A stretch of DNA of 42,021 nt, taken from contig JAIXTO010000241.1 in assembly GCA_027483885.1 (NCBI GenBank), positions 1 through 42,021 on the forward strand. The letters run 5' to 3'. Below are positions 8,887-16,821 of the stretch, piece after piece; within the stretch, counting starts at the first letter, position 1; each line of letters starts with the position of its first letter. Below the pieces are notes generated by a model. That model had not been told where the DNA came from. It searched no databases and was given only the letters and a program-made list of their open reading frames with translations. The position numbers and the translations under genes are program-made. Origin of the DNA: Rhizobiaceae bacterium. GTDB taxonomy: Bacteria > Pseudomonadota > Alphaproteobacteria > Rhizobiales > Rhizobiaceae.

Positions 8887-9212
8887 TCGCTCAGTCCGTG
8901 CTTTGCTTTCAAAGCCTCGATCGTCACGATATCGAAGTCCGGGCGATAGGCGGCAAGCCGCGCGAACATCACCTTGGGCAAATGCTCCGGCACGGGATCG
9001 GCACCGGTGATCCAGCGGTTCAGATCCTGGTCCTCTTCCGCCATGATCGTCTCGAACTCATCGAGTTCGGCGTCCGACAGTTCGGAAATATTGTTCTCGG
9101 CAAATTCGCCGAACACAAGATCCATTTCGCGAATGCCACGATGCCAACAGCGGTAGAGAATCCGGCGGCGGCGGGGATCGAGATCAGCGCTGGTGCGTGT
9201 CAGTCCAGTCAT
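8883..9212 (-). CDS. sdhE: FAD assembly factor SdhE (succinate dehydrogenase assembly factor 2)
   Basis: A 109-residue soluble protein of the SdhE/Sdh5 family, which promotes covalent FAD attachment to the flavoprotein subunit of succinate dehydrogenase. The diagnostic RGIREMDL motif is present, preceded by RRRRILYRCWHRG and followed by an acidic helix with the LNRWITG segment. A TTG at 9221 is in frame, but AAAGG at 9223-9227 is too close to it and sits 10 nt from the ATG at 9212, so I chose 9212. The gene overlaps mfd by 4 nt and diverges from recG. Confidence 0.92.
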   Translation of the reverse strand: MTGLTRTSADLDPRRRRILYRCWHRGIREMDLVFGEFAENNISELSDAELDEFETIMAEEDQDLNRWITGADPVPEHLPKVMFARLAAYRPDFDIVTIEALKAKHGLSE

Positions 9213-9238
9213 GGAATTCAAACCTTTGTTGAGCCGCT

Positions 9239-9267
9239 GATATAGGATGAAAACTTCTCCGTGTCAG
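9239..9267 (-). promoter_or_regulatory. Candidate sigma-70 promoter of sdhE-mfd
   Basis: Read on the minus strand, CTGACA (9262-9267), a 17-nt spacer and TATATC (9239-9244) form a good housekeeping-type promoter. Transcription would start about 20 nt before the sdhE ATG. Confidence 0.5.
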
Positions 9268-9306
9268 CCTTGCCAAGCGGCCAAATTCCAGCGCATTTTG
9301 CCGGCC

Positions 9307-11421
9307 ATGCGTCCTGCCCTGCTTGATCCCCTGTTTGCCCCCGTCGGAAGCCTTGCCGGTATCGGCCCTAAGCTCGCCGAACTGATCGCCCGCGTCACCA
9401 ATCGCGAGGATGCAGACGATTGCCGCGTGGTGGATGTGCTCTTCCATGCGCCCTCCTCGATCATCGACCGGCGCAACCGGCCGGGCATTGCGCTTGCCCC
9501 GCAGGGCGCCATCGTTACCATCGAAGGCCGCGTCGACCGGCATCAGCCACCCCCACCGGGCTCCAACATGCCCTACCGCGTTTTCCTGCATGACGAGACC
9601 GGCGAACTGGCGCTGACCTTCTTTCGCGCCAAGGGCAACTGGCTGGAAAAGGCGCTGCCGATCGACGAACAGGTGATGGTGAGCGGCAAAGTGGACTGGT
9701 TCAACGGCCGGCCCTCCATGGTGCATCCGGATTTGATGATGAAGGTGTCCGAGGTTGGCGACATGCCGCTGGTGGAGCCGGTCTATCCGATGACGGCCGG
9801 CCTGATGCCCAAGGTCTTGCGCCGGGCGGTAGAGGGCTCGCTTGCCCGCCTGCCGGAATTTCCCGAATGGATGGATCTGGCGCTGCAGCAGAAACAGGGC
9901 CTGCCGTCCGTTTCGGATGCCTTTCGCCAGTTGCACGATCCACGCGACGCCCATGATCTCGATCCGCAGGCGCCCTCACGCCGAAGGCTTGCCTATGACG
10001 AGTTCCTGGCGGGTCAGGTTTCGCTTGCGCTGGTGCGCCAGAAGCTGCGAAAAGTCGCCGGCCGACCGATCCGCGTCGAAGGCCGGCTCTCCGCCGCGAT
10101 CAAGGCCGCCCTTCCCTTTTCGCTGACCGGCAGCCAGCTTCAGGCCATCGCCGAAATCCGCGCCGATATCGCCAAAGACGAGCGTATGCTGCGGCTGGTG
10201 CAGGGAGACGTCGGTGCCGGGAAGACGCTGGTGGCGCTGATGGCCATGACCGATGCGGTGGAGGCCGGCGGCCAGGCGGTGCTGATGGCGCCGACGGAAA
10301 TTCTGGCGCGGCAGCATTTTGCAACGATCAGCCGTTTTGGCGAAGCGGTCGGCCTGAAGGTCGAGGTGCTCACGGGCCGCGTCAAGGGCCGCGAGCGCGA
10401 CGCGGTGATGGAGCGCATCGCGTCCGGCGAAGCGCAGATCATCGTCGGCACGCACGCGCTGTTTCAGGATGCCATCGTCTACAAGAATCTGATGCTGGCG
10501 GTGGTGGATGAACAGCATCGCTTCGGCGTGCATCAACGCCTGCGCCTGACCGCCAAGGGCATTTCCCCGCATATGCTGGTGATGACGGCGACCCCTATTC
10601 CGCGCACGCTGGTGCTCGCCGCCTTCGGTGACATGGACGTCTCGAAACTCACCGAAAAGCCGGCCGGCCGCAAGCCGATCCAGACGGTGACGGTACCGAC
10701 AGAGCGGCTGGATGACATCATCGGGCGCCTGCGGGCCGCGATTGCCGATGGCAAGAAAGCCTACTGGATCTGCCCGCTGGTTGAAGAATCGGATGCGTCG
10801 GAGCTGATGTCGGCGGAAGAGCGTCATGCGGTGCTGGTGAAGGCGCTGGGGCCGCAGCTCGGCGCCCGGGTCGGCCTTGTCCATGGCCGCATGAGCGGTG
10901 CTGAAAAGGATGCGGTGATGGCAGCCTTCAAGGCCGGAGACCTGCGCCTGCTCGTTGCGACAACGGTGGTCGAAGTCGGCGTCGATGTGCCGGATGCCAC
11001 GATCATGGTCATCGAGCATGCCGAACGGTTTGGCCTTGCCCAGCTGCACCAGCTGCGCGGACGTGTCGGTCGCGGTGACGAAGCCTCGTCGTGCATCCTC
11101 CTCTACAAGGGGCCGCTCAGCGAAACCGGCAAGGCCCGCCTCTCGATCCTGCGCGACAGCGAGGACGGCTTTCTGATTGCCGAGGAAGACCTGAAACTGC
11201 GCGGCGAAGGCGAGTTGCTGGGCACCCGCCAGTCCGGTACGCCGGGTTTTCGCATCGCAAGCCTGGAAGCCCATGCGGATCTTCTGGAAATCGCCCGCAA
11301 GGATGCAGCCTACCTGTTGGAAAAGGATCCGGATCTCACCGGTGAACGGGGCCAGGCACTGCGCGTGCTGCTTTACCTGCATCGTCGCGACGAGGCGATC
11401 CGTTTCCTGCGTGCCGGCTGA
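9307..11421 (+). CDS. recG: ATP-dependent DNA helicase RecG
   Basis: RecG remodels stalled replication forks and Holliday junctions. The 704-residue product contains the N-terminal wedge (OB) region, with the SLAGIGPKLAELI helix-hairpin start, and two helicase lobes. The motifs seen are Walker A GDVGAGKT near residue 300, the DEQH box near 400, MTATPIPRT near 427, TTVVEVGVDVPDAT and QLRGRVGRGD. The frame is open 20 codons further upstream to ATG 9247, but MRPALLDPLFAPVGSLAGIGPK from 9307 is the family-like beginning and gives the usual length; neither start has a strong Shine-Dalgarno. recG diverges from sdhE-mfd, which encode another RecG-like translocase. Confidence 0.96.
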   Translation: MRPALLDPLFAPVGSLAGIGPKLAELIARVTNREDADDCRVVDVLFHAPSSIIDRRNRPGIALAPQGAIVTIEGRVDRHQPPPPGSNMPYRVFLHDETGELALTFFRAKGNWLEKALPIDEQVMVSGKVDWFNGRPSMVHPDLMMKVSEVGDMPLVEPVYPMTAGLMPKVLRRAVEGSLARLPEFPEWMDLALQQKQGLPSVSDAFRQLHDPRDAHDLDPQAPSRRRLAYDEFLAGQVSLALVRQKLRKVAGRPIRVEGRLSAAIKAALPFSLTGSQLQAIAEIRADIAKDERMLRLVQGDVGAGKTLVALMAMTDAVEAGGQAVLMAPTEILARQHFATISRFGEAVGLKVEVLTGRVKGRERDAVMERIASGEAQIIVGTHALFQDAIVYKNLMLAVVDEQHRFGVHQRLRLTAKGISPHMLVMTATPIPRTLVLAAFGDMDVSKLTEKPAGRKPIQTVTVPTERLDDIIGRLRAAIADGKKAYWICPLVEESDASELMSAEERHAVLVKALGPQLGARVGLVHGRMSGAEKDAVMAAFKAGDLRLLVATTVVEVGVDVPDATIMVIEHAERFGLAQLHQLRGRVGRGDEASSCILLYKGPLSETGKARLSILRDSEDGFLIAEEDLKLRGEGELLGTRQSGTPGFRIASLEAHADLLEIARKDAAYLLEKDPDLTGERGQALRVLLYLHRRDEAIRFLRAG

Positions 11422-11593
11422 CAAGGCCACAGTCCCCCCTCAAATCATCGCGCCCAACAGGCCGCGTCCGGCGATCGCACATTTTTTTAGGAAATCGACA
11501 AGACGACATGCACCTTTCGGCGTTTAGATTGACGAAAGCCAAGTTTTGAACATTTTTCGGGCCTGCGGTCGCCGGAAGCATTTGGAGTCTCTC

Positions 11594-13885
11594 ATGTCCA
11601 GTAAAAGACCCTCAGGCATCAAGAACTATGATGCCCCGGCAGGCGGATGGGGCGCTTTGCGCGCTGTCGCCAAGGCCCTTTCCCAACAGCAGATCGTCGC
11701 CCAAGGCAGCGCAACGCTGCTGAAGGCCAACCAAGCGGAAGGGTTCGATTGCCCCGGCTGTGCCTGGCCCGACCCGAAACACACATCGTCCTTCGAGTTC
11801 TGCGAAAACGGCGCCAAGGCGATCACCTGGGAATCCACCGCAAAGCGCATCGGCCCGGAATTTTTCGCAGAGCATACGGTGAGCGAATTGTGGACCTGGA
11901 CCGATCACAAGCTCGAGGATCAGGGGCGCCTCACCCACCCGATGCTCTACGACGCCAAGCTGGACCATTACCAGCCGATAGACTGGGCAGAGGCCTTCAG
12001 GCTGATCGGCGAAGGCCTTAGCGCGCTGGACAACCCGCATCAGGCAGAATTCTACACGTCCGGCCGCGCCTCCAACGAGGCAGCCTTCCTGTTCCAGCTT
12101 TTTGTGCGCGCCTACGGCACAAACAATTTTCCCGACTGTTCGAACATGTGCCACGAGGCGACCAGCGTCGGCCTGCCAAAATCGATCGGCGTCGGCAAGG
12201 GCACGGTGCTGCTGGAAGATTTCGACCATTGCGACGCCATCTTCAGCTTCGGTCACAACCCCGGCACCAACCATCCGCGCATGATGGCGACCCTGCACGA
12301 GGCCGCACGGCGCGGCGTGCCGATCATCGTGTTCAATCCGCTGAAGGAACGGGCGCTCGAAAAGTTTGCCTCGCCGCAGGACCCGGTGGAGATGGCGACG
12401 TTCTCTTCCACACCGATTGCATCCGCCTACCATCAGGTGAAGGCCGGCGGTGACCTCGCCGCCCTCAAGGGCCTGATGAAGGCCGTTTTCGAGCGCGACG
12501 ATTCTGGCCGTGCCGCCGGTGGACCGGGCGTTCTCGACCGGGATTTTCTCACCGAACACACGATCGGGCTTGAAGCGTTGCGGAAAGATATCGATGCAAC
12601 CTCCTGGCAAGCCATTGTTTTGAAGTCAGGCCTCACGGAAGAGGCTTTGCGTGGCGCAGCGGATGTCTACATCAAGGCGAAGAAGGTGATTGCCTGCTAC
12701 GGCATGGGCATCACCCAGCATGCACATGGCACGGAAAACGTTCAGCAGCTCGCCAATTTCCTGCTGCTGCGCGGCAATATCGGCCGTGAAGGCGCCGGCA
12801 TCTGCCCCTTGCGCGGCCATTCAAACGTGCAGGGCGACCGCACCGTCGGCATCACCGAAATTCCGACACCGGCCCTCCTCGATGGCATCGAACGGGCTTT
12901 CGGCTTTCGCCCGACCGGCGACAAGGGCCACAATGCCGTGGAAGCGGTGGACGCGATCAATGACGGCACATCAAAAGCCCTGATCTGCCTCGGCGGCAAT
13001 CTGGCCGTCGCCATGCCCGATACGGAGTACACGTTCGAAGCGATGCGCAAGCTGGATCTCTCCGTCCACATCGCCACGAAACTCAATCGCTCGCACCTTT
13101 TGACGGGCAAGACAACAATCGTCCTGCCCTGCTTCGGGCGCACGGATCTCGATGTGCAGGCATCGGGTCCGCAGTCGGTGACGGTCGAGGATTCCATGTC
13201 GATGGTGCATGCCTCGCGCGGCTTCCTCAACCCGCCGGGCGAGCTGCTTCTATCGGAGCCGGCCATCGTTGTCGGCATGGCAAAGGCGACGCTGGGTGAC
13301 CGTTACGGCATCGACTGGGAGGGCATGCTCGCAAACTACGACCGCATCCGCGACAAGATCGAAGTGGTGTTTCCCGATTTTGCCGATTACAACACCCGCG
13401 TCCGCGTCAAGGGCGGTTTTCGCCTCACGGTCGGCGCGTCAAACCGTGTCTGGAACACGCCGTCGGGCAAGGCGACGTTTCTCGTGGCGCGCGGTCTTGA
13501 GGAGGATGGGGCCGGTCTTTCCGCGGATGCGCTGGTGCTGACGACACTTCGTGCGCATGACCAGTACAACACCACCATCTACGGCATGGACGACCGCTAT
13601 CGCGGCGTGTTCGGCCGCCGCGACGTGGTGTTCATGAACGCCGAGGATCTGGCTGCCCGCGGGCTTGCCGATGGCGACCGCATCGACATCCGCTCGCTGT
13701 TTTCAGGGGACGATCGCCCGCGCGGCGTGACCGGTTACACCGCCGTCGCCTACGATATCCCCAGGGGCTCGATTGCCGGTTATTATCCGGAGATGAACGC
13801 GGTGATCGCCATGGCCGATCACGACAGACGCTCCGGCACGCCAGCCTACAAGGGCGTGCCCGTGCGGGTCTTGCGCTCAGCCTGA
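11594..13885 (+). CDS. YdeP/FdhF family molybdopterin-dependent oxidoreductase
   Basis: The 763-residue protein is a formate-dehydrogenase-like molybdopterin oxidoreductase of the YdeP group, cytoplasmic and without a signal peptide. The N-terminal NYDAPAGGWGAL and the GFDCPGCAWPDP motif (cysteines near 53 and 56) are characteristic, as are the molybdopterin-binding stretches YTSGRASNEAAFLFQLF, SFGHNPGTNHPRM and CPLRGHSNVQGDRT. E. coli YdeP is linked to acid resistance but the substrate of the family is not established. ATG 11594 has GGAG 6 nt upstream; the open frame extends 16 codons further but without such support. It stands alone, 172 nt after recG, and ends in a terminator. Confidence 0.87.
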   Translation: MSSKRPSGIKNYDAPAGGWGALRAVAKALSQQQIVAQGSATLLKANQAEGFDCPGCAWPDPKHTSSFEFCENGAKAITWESTAKRIGPEFFAEHTVSELWTWTDHKLEDQGRLTHPMLYDAKLDHYQPIDWAEAFRLIGEGLSALDNPHQAEFYTSGRASNEAAFLFQLFVRAYGTNNFPDCSNMCHEATSVGLPKSIGVGKGTVLLEDFDHCDAIFSFGHNPGTNHPRMMATLHEAARRGVPIIVFNPLKERALEKFASPQDPVEMATFSSTPIASAYHQVKAGGDLAALKGLMKAVFERDDSGRAAGGPGVLDRDFLTEHTIGLEALRKDIDATSWQAIVLKSGLTEEALRGAADVYIKAKKVIACYGMGITQHAHGTENVQQLANFLLLRGNIGREGAGICPLRGHSNVQGDRTVGITEIPTPALLDGIERAFGFRPTGDKGHNAVEAVDAINDGTSKALICLGGNLAVAMPDTEYTFEAMRKLDLSVHIATKLNRSHLLTGKTTIVLPCFGRTDLDVQASGPQSVTVEDSMSMVHASRGFLNPPGELLLSEPAIVVGMAKATLGDRYGIDWEGMLANYDRIRDKIEVVFPDFADYNTRVRVKGGFRLTVGASNRVWNTPSGKATFLVARGLEEDGAGLSADALVLTTLRAHDQYNTTIYGMDDRYRGVFGRRDVVFMNAEDLAARGLADGDRIDIRSLFSGDDRPRGVTGYTAVAYDIPRGSIAGYYPEMNAVIAMADHDRRSGTPAYKGVPVRVLRSA

Positions 13886-13888
13886 TGA

Positions 13889-13923
13889 AAAAAGGCCCCG
13901 GCGAGACAATCGCCGGGGCCTTT
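13889..13923. terminator. Terminator between the YdeP-like gene and the phytase-like gene
   Basis: AAAGGCCCCGGCG / CGCCGGGGCCTTT form a long GC-rich stem flanked by A and T runs. It starts 3 nt after the plus-strand stop and lies 29 nt from the stop of the convergent gene, so it can serve both directions. Confidence 0.8.
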
Positions 13924-13951
13924 CACAACGTGTCGGTACTACCGGAAAGCT

Positions 13952-15439
13952 TTACTTCTTCATGCCCGGCAGGGTCACGCGAAACACCTGGAACATGGTG
14001 TCGACGTCAGCACCACCTTCGGCCTTGTAGGCGGCGCCCACCTGGAAACCATCCTGCGTCAGGAAATCGTTGTCATTGGCGACGAAGAGGAAATAGTCGT
14101 CCGGAGCCGACGGATCGAGAGCGCTTGCAATCGACATCGCCTCCCACTTTTCAGAGAGGTTGTTGCGGTCGTTCGGCGCGCCATTGTGCAGGCCAAAACG
14201 GGCAAGCTGTGCTGCATCGTTCAAGTCGATGAAATCGGAGAGCTTGGCCGGCGTAACGGACGAATCCACAACGCCCTTGGGGGCGACCGGTTTCAGGGCA
14301 TCAAAGTCACCGTTTGCGATGTCGGTGGCGGAGGACAGATCGACCAGATCGATCTTGCGATAGACGGAGGTGTCGCCCTTCAGGCCCTGGCCATTGTTGC
14401 TGTCGCGGGCAATCATCAGGAAAGCCTTGTCGGAGAGCGCCAGGATCTCGCTCTGCGCGGCGACGGCCACCTTGCCCTTGTTGTCGAAGGTCGGCAGCGG
14501 CACGACATATTCATGCACCAGCTTCAGCTTGGACACGTCGCTGGCATCATAGACGAGCGCGCGGGTGTTCATGCGGGTCGAGGACGAATCGCCGCCGTCC
14601 TGGCGGGTGGCCGATTGCAGCACGGCAATCGCGAACTTGCCATCCGGCGTCATCGACAGGCCTTCCAGGCCCTGGTTGTTCTGGCGGCCGGTATCGGGAT
14701 CCTTCGGGTCCGGCTTCTTGCCGCCGGCATCAACATTGTTGGAGGAGAAGTTGAGCGCATCCTTGCGCATCGGCAACAGCGCCTTCGGCGGCTGCGTGGC
14801 GGAGAGAAGCTTGCCGTCCGCGCCAAAGCGATAGATGTAAGGGCCGTATTCGTCGCTGATCAGCATCGAGCCGTCATTCAGAAGCACGACGGCTTCCGGA
14901 TCGAGCGACACCTTGCCGGTGCGGGCTTCCGGAAGCGCCGGCAGCGCGCCGGTGGCGGCACGAACGCCTGATTCCGGATCAAGCCCGGTCATGCTCTTGC
15001 CCTGGTTGTCGAGAAGCAGAACCGTATCGGCAAGCTTTGCTTCAAGGCCCGTTTGCTGCTTGTCAGCGGCAACGGCCGCACCTGCCGCTGCCGGCGTCAG
15101 GCGCAGGTCGATGCGGTTGATTCGGGTGTTGTAGTCGGTGGTGCCTTCGACGTTATAGCCACGGTCCGGCAGCAGCCACAGCGCGCCCGTATAGGCATCG
15201 CCATCCTTTTTCCAGCTCTTTGTGTCGAAGGCCATGCCGGAACCGGAGCCAAAGGTTTCGCCGAACTTGTCCTTGAGGTTTGCCGGCATGCGGCCGATGG
15301 CGACAAGGCCCTTGTTGGTGACGGTCACGCCGGCGGCGCTGACACTGCCCTCGGCAAATGCCGCAACGGGCGACAGAAAGATCGAGGCGGCAAGCGCCAT
15401 CTTCAGGCAATGCGAAACACGGGTGTTGGAAGTGCGCAT
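13952..15439 (-). CDS. Exported esterase-like phytase family protein
   Basis: The 495-residue product has a signal peptide (core MALAASIFLSPVAAFA, cleavage after AFA) and a phytase-like beta-propeller domain over most of its length. Typical pieces are GLVAIGRMP, ALWLLPDRGYN, LDPEAVVLLNDGSMLISDEYGPYIYRF, NQGLEGLSMTPDGKFAI and EAMSIASAL. The family is annotated as 'esterase-like activity of phytase'; the actual substrate is unknown. The frame is open far upstream, but the ATG at 15439 directly precedes the signal peptide and has GAGGG 8 nt before it. It is probably transcribed alone: a 166-nt gap separates it from the upstream DUF502 gene. Confidence 0.85.
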   Translation of the reverse strand: MRTSNTRVSHCLKMALAASIFLSPVAAFAEGSVSAAGVTVTNKGLVAIGRMPANLKDKFGETFGSGSGMAFDTKSWKKDGDAYTGALWLLPDRGYNVEGTTDYNTRINRIDLRLTPAAAGAAVAADKQQTGLEAKLADTVLLLDNQGKSMTGLDPESGVRAATGALPALPEARTGKVSLDPEAVVLLNDGSMLISDEYGPYIYRFGADGKLLSATQPPKALLPMRKDALNFSSNNVDAGGKKPDPKDPDTGRQNNQGLEGLSMTPDGKFAIAVLQSATRQDGGDSSSTRMNTRALVYDASDVSKLKLVHEYVVPLPTFDNKGKVAVAAQSEILALSDKAFLMIARDSNNGQGLKGDTSVYRKIDLVDLSSATDIANGDFDALKPVAPKGVVDSSVTPAKLSDFIDLNDAAQLARFGLHNGAPNDRNNLSEKWEAMSIASALDPSAPDDYFLFVANDNDFLTQDGFQVGAAYKAEGGADVDTMFQVFRVTLPGMKK

Positions 15440-15605
15440 GGATGCGGCCCTCTGGAAAAATTTCGGGAGGGGTTCCGTTCGCCACGCCCTTGGACCCGGT
15501 AAAGGAGCTTTTGCCCCTTCATCCTCCAGCAGTCGAACGCCCCCAGCCCTTGTCTCTAGGCGGGCAATATGACGGCTGGATGAAGCCTGGCACCGCTTGC
15601 GATGC

Positions 15606-16304
15606 TCAGGCGGGTTGCGGTGCGATTTCGCTTGGTGGATGCAGTTCCACCGGTGCCTTCGGCGTCCAGGGCGGGGTGATGAGCGCACCTGAGATCAGGA
15701 GCTTTGCGGCATCCTCCGGCGTCATGTCGAGCATGACGATGCGGCTTTTCGGCACGAACAGCAAAAAGCCTGCGGTCGGCACCGGCGTCGGCGGCAGGAA
15801 AACGGCGATCATCTCTTCGCCGGTCTCGTTGAGGCGCGCGGCCACCTCGCCTTGCGCTTCCGCGGAGATGAACACCAGCGCCCAGGTGCCGGGGCCCGGA
15901 AATTCGATGAGCCCGACCTTCTTGAACGACGTGGACTGGTCCTTCAGCACCGTCTCGAAAATCTGCTTCAGGCTCTTGTAGAGCGTGCGCACCAGCGGCG
16001 TGTGATGCAGGATCGATTCGCCGAACTTGACGACAGAACGGCCGATCAGGTTCTTGCCGAGAAAACCGATCACGGTGATGAACACCATGGCGATCACAAG
16101 CCCGGTGCCGGGGATGGCGATATCGAAATAATACTGCGGGTTGTAACGCTCGGGAATATAGGGCGTCACCCAGCTGTCGGCCCAGTCGATAAAGGCAAAT
16201 GTCAGCCAGATGGTGATGGCAAGCGGTGCGCAGATGATGAGACCGGTCAGGAAATTGTTCCGCAGCCGGCCGGCGAGCGTTATTCTTTCCGGGATTTCTG
16301 CCAT
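15606..16304 (-). CDS. DUF502 family inner-membrane protein
   Basis: This 232-residue protein has two predicted membrane helices (about 18-38 and 66-90) separated by a short periplasmic stretch. A conserved cytoplasmic domain follows: HHTPLVRTLYKSLKQIFETV, GPGTWALVFISAE and VFLPPTPVPTAGFLLFVP. This pattern is diagnostic for DUF502, whose bacterial role is not established. It begins 13 nt after the stop of the GNAT gene and is likely the last gene of the glmU-glmS transcript. The C-terminus is Pro-rich. Confidence 0.87.
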   Translation of the reverse strand: MAEIPERITLAGRLRNNFLTGLIICAPLAITIWLTFAFIDWADSWVTPYIPERYNPQYYFDIAIPGTGLVIAMVFITVIGFLGKNLIGRSVVKFGESILHHTPLVRTLYKSLKQIFETVLKDQSTSFKKVGLIEFPGPGTWALVFISAEAQGEVAARLNETGEEMIAVFLPPTPVPTAGFLLFVPKSRIVMLDMTPEDAAKLLISGALITPPWTPKAPVELHPPSEIAPQPA

Positions 16305-16317
16305 TTCAATCCGTCAA

Positions 16318-16821
16318 TCATGCTGCATCGCCGTAAAACGCCGGGTGAAACCGGACAATGCCGGAGGGCTCCTGCCCCCGCAAGGGCAGAACCATGAAAT
16401 ATTGGACAGGCACACCGGGATAGAGGCACCGCAACGCCGGGCAAAACCCGAAACGCGGATAGAATTTCGGGCTGCCGACAAGCAGGCAGCCGGCCGCACC
16501 GAGCGCTTCAAGATCGGCAAGTCCCGTCTTGATCAGCGCAGTGCCGATCCCCTCTCCCTGTCGATCCGGGCGCACGCTGACGGGTCCGAGCCCATACCAG
16601 CCCCCGGTGCCGTCTTCGATCTCGACAGGAGAAAAGCCAACATGTCCAATGATCTCGCCGCCGTCTTCAGCAACCAGCGACCGGAAGAGCGCACCGGCCT
16701 TGCGAAGCCGCTGAACGATCAGGTGCTCAGACTGATTGCTATAGGCCTTTCCGGCAAAGGCTGCCTGCGTCACCTGGCCGATAGCCTCGGCATCATCGCT
16801 CTGTTCGAGGCGGATGATCAT
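16318..16821 (-). CDS. GNAT family N-acetyltransferase (YhbS-like)
   Basis: A 167-residue GNAT acetyltransferase. The acetyl-CoA-binding signature is LGPVSVRPDRQGEGIGTALIKTGL (Q/R-x-x-G-x-G/A), and the C-terminal part has GSPKFYPRFGF as in YhbS-like members. Its start codon overlaps the glmS stop (ATGA), so it is translationally coupled to glmS. This suggests, without proof, a link to amino-sugar or cell-wall metabolism. The acceptor substrate cannot be deduced. The downstream DUF502 gene follows after 13 nt. Confidence 0.87.
   Translation of the reverse strand: MIIRLEQSDDAEAIGQVTQAAFAGKAYSNQSEHLIVQRLRKAGALFRSLVAEDGGEIIGHVGFSPVEIEDGTGGWYGLGPVSVRPDRQGEGIGTALIKTGLADLEALGAAGCLLVGSPKFYPRFGFCPALRCLYPGVPVQYFMVLPLRGQEPSGIVRFHPAFYGDAA

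Noticed and set aside
9976..11430. A 484-codon minus-strand frame
   Set aside because: It is antisense to recG, whose helicase motifs are intact; the product is His/Arg/Gln-rich as usual for shadows.
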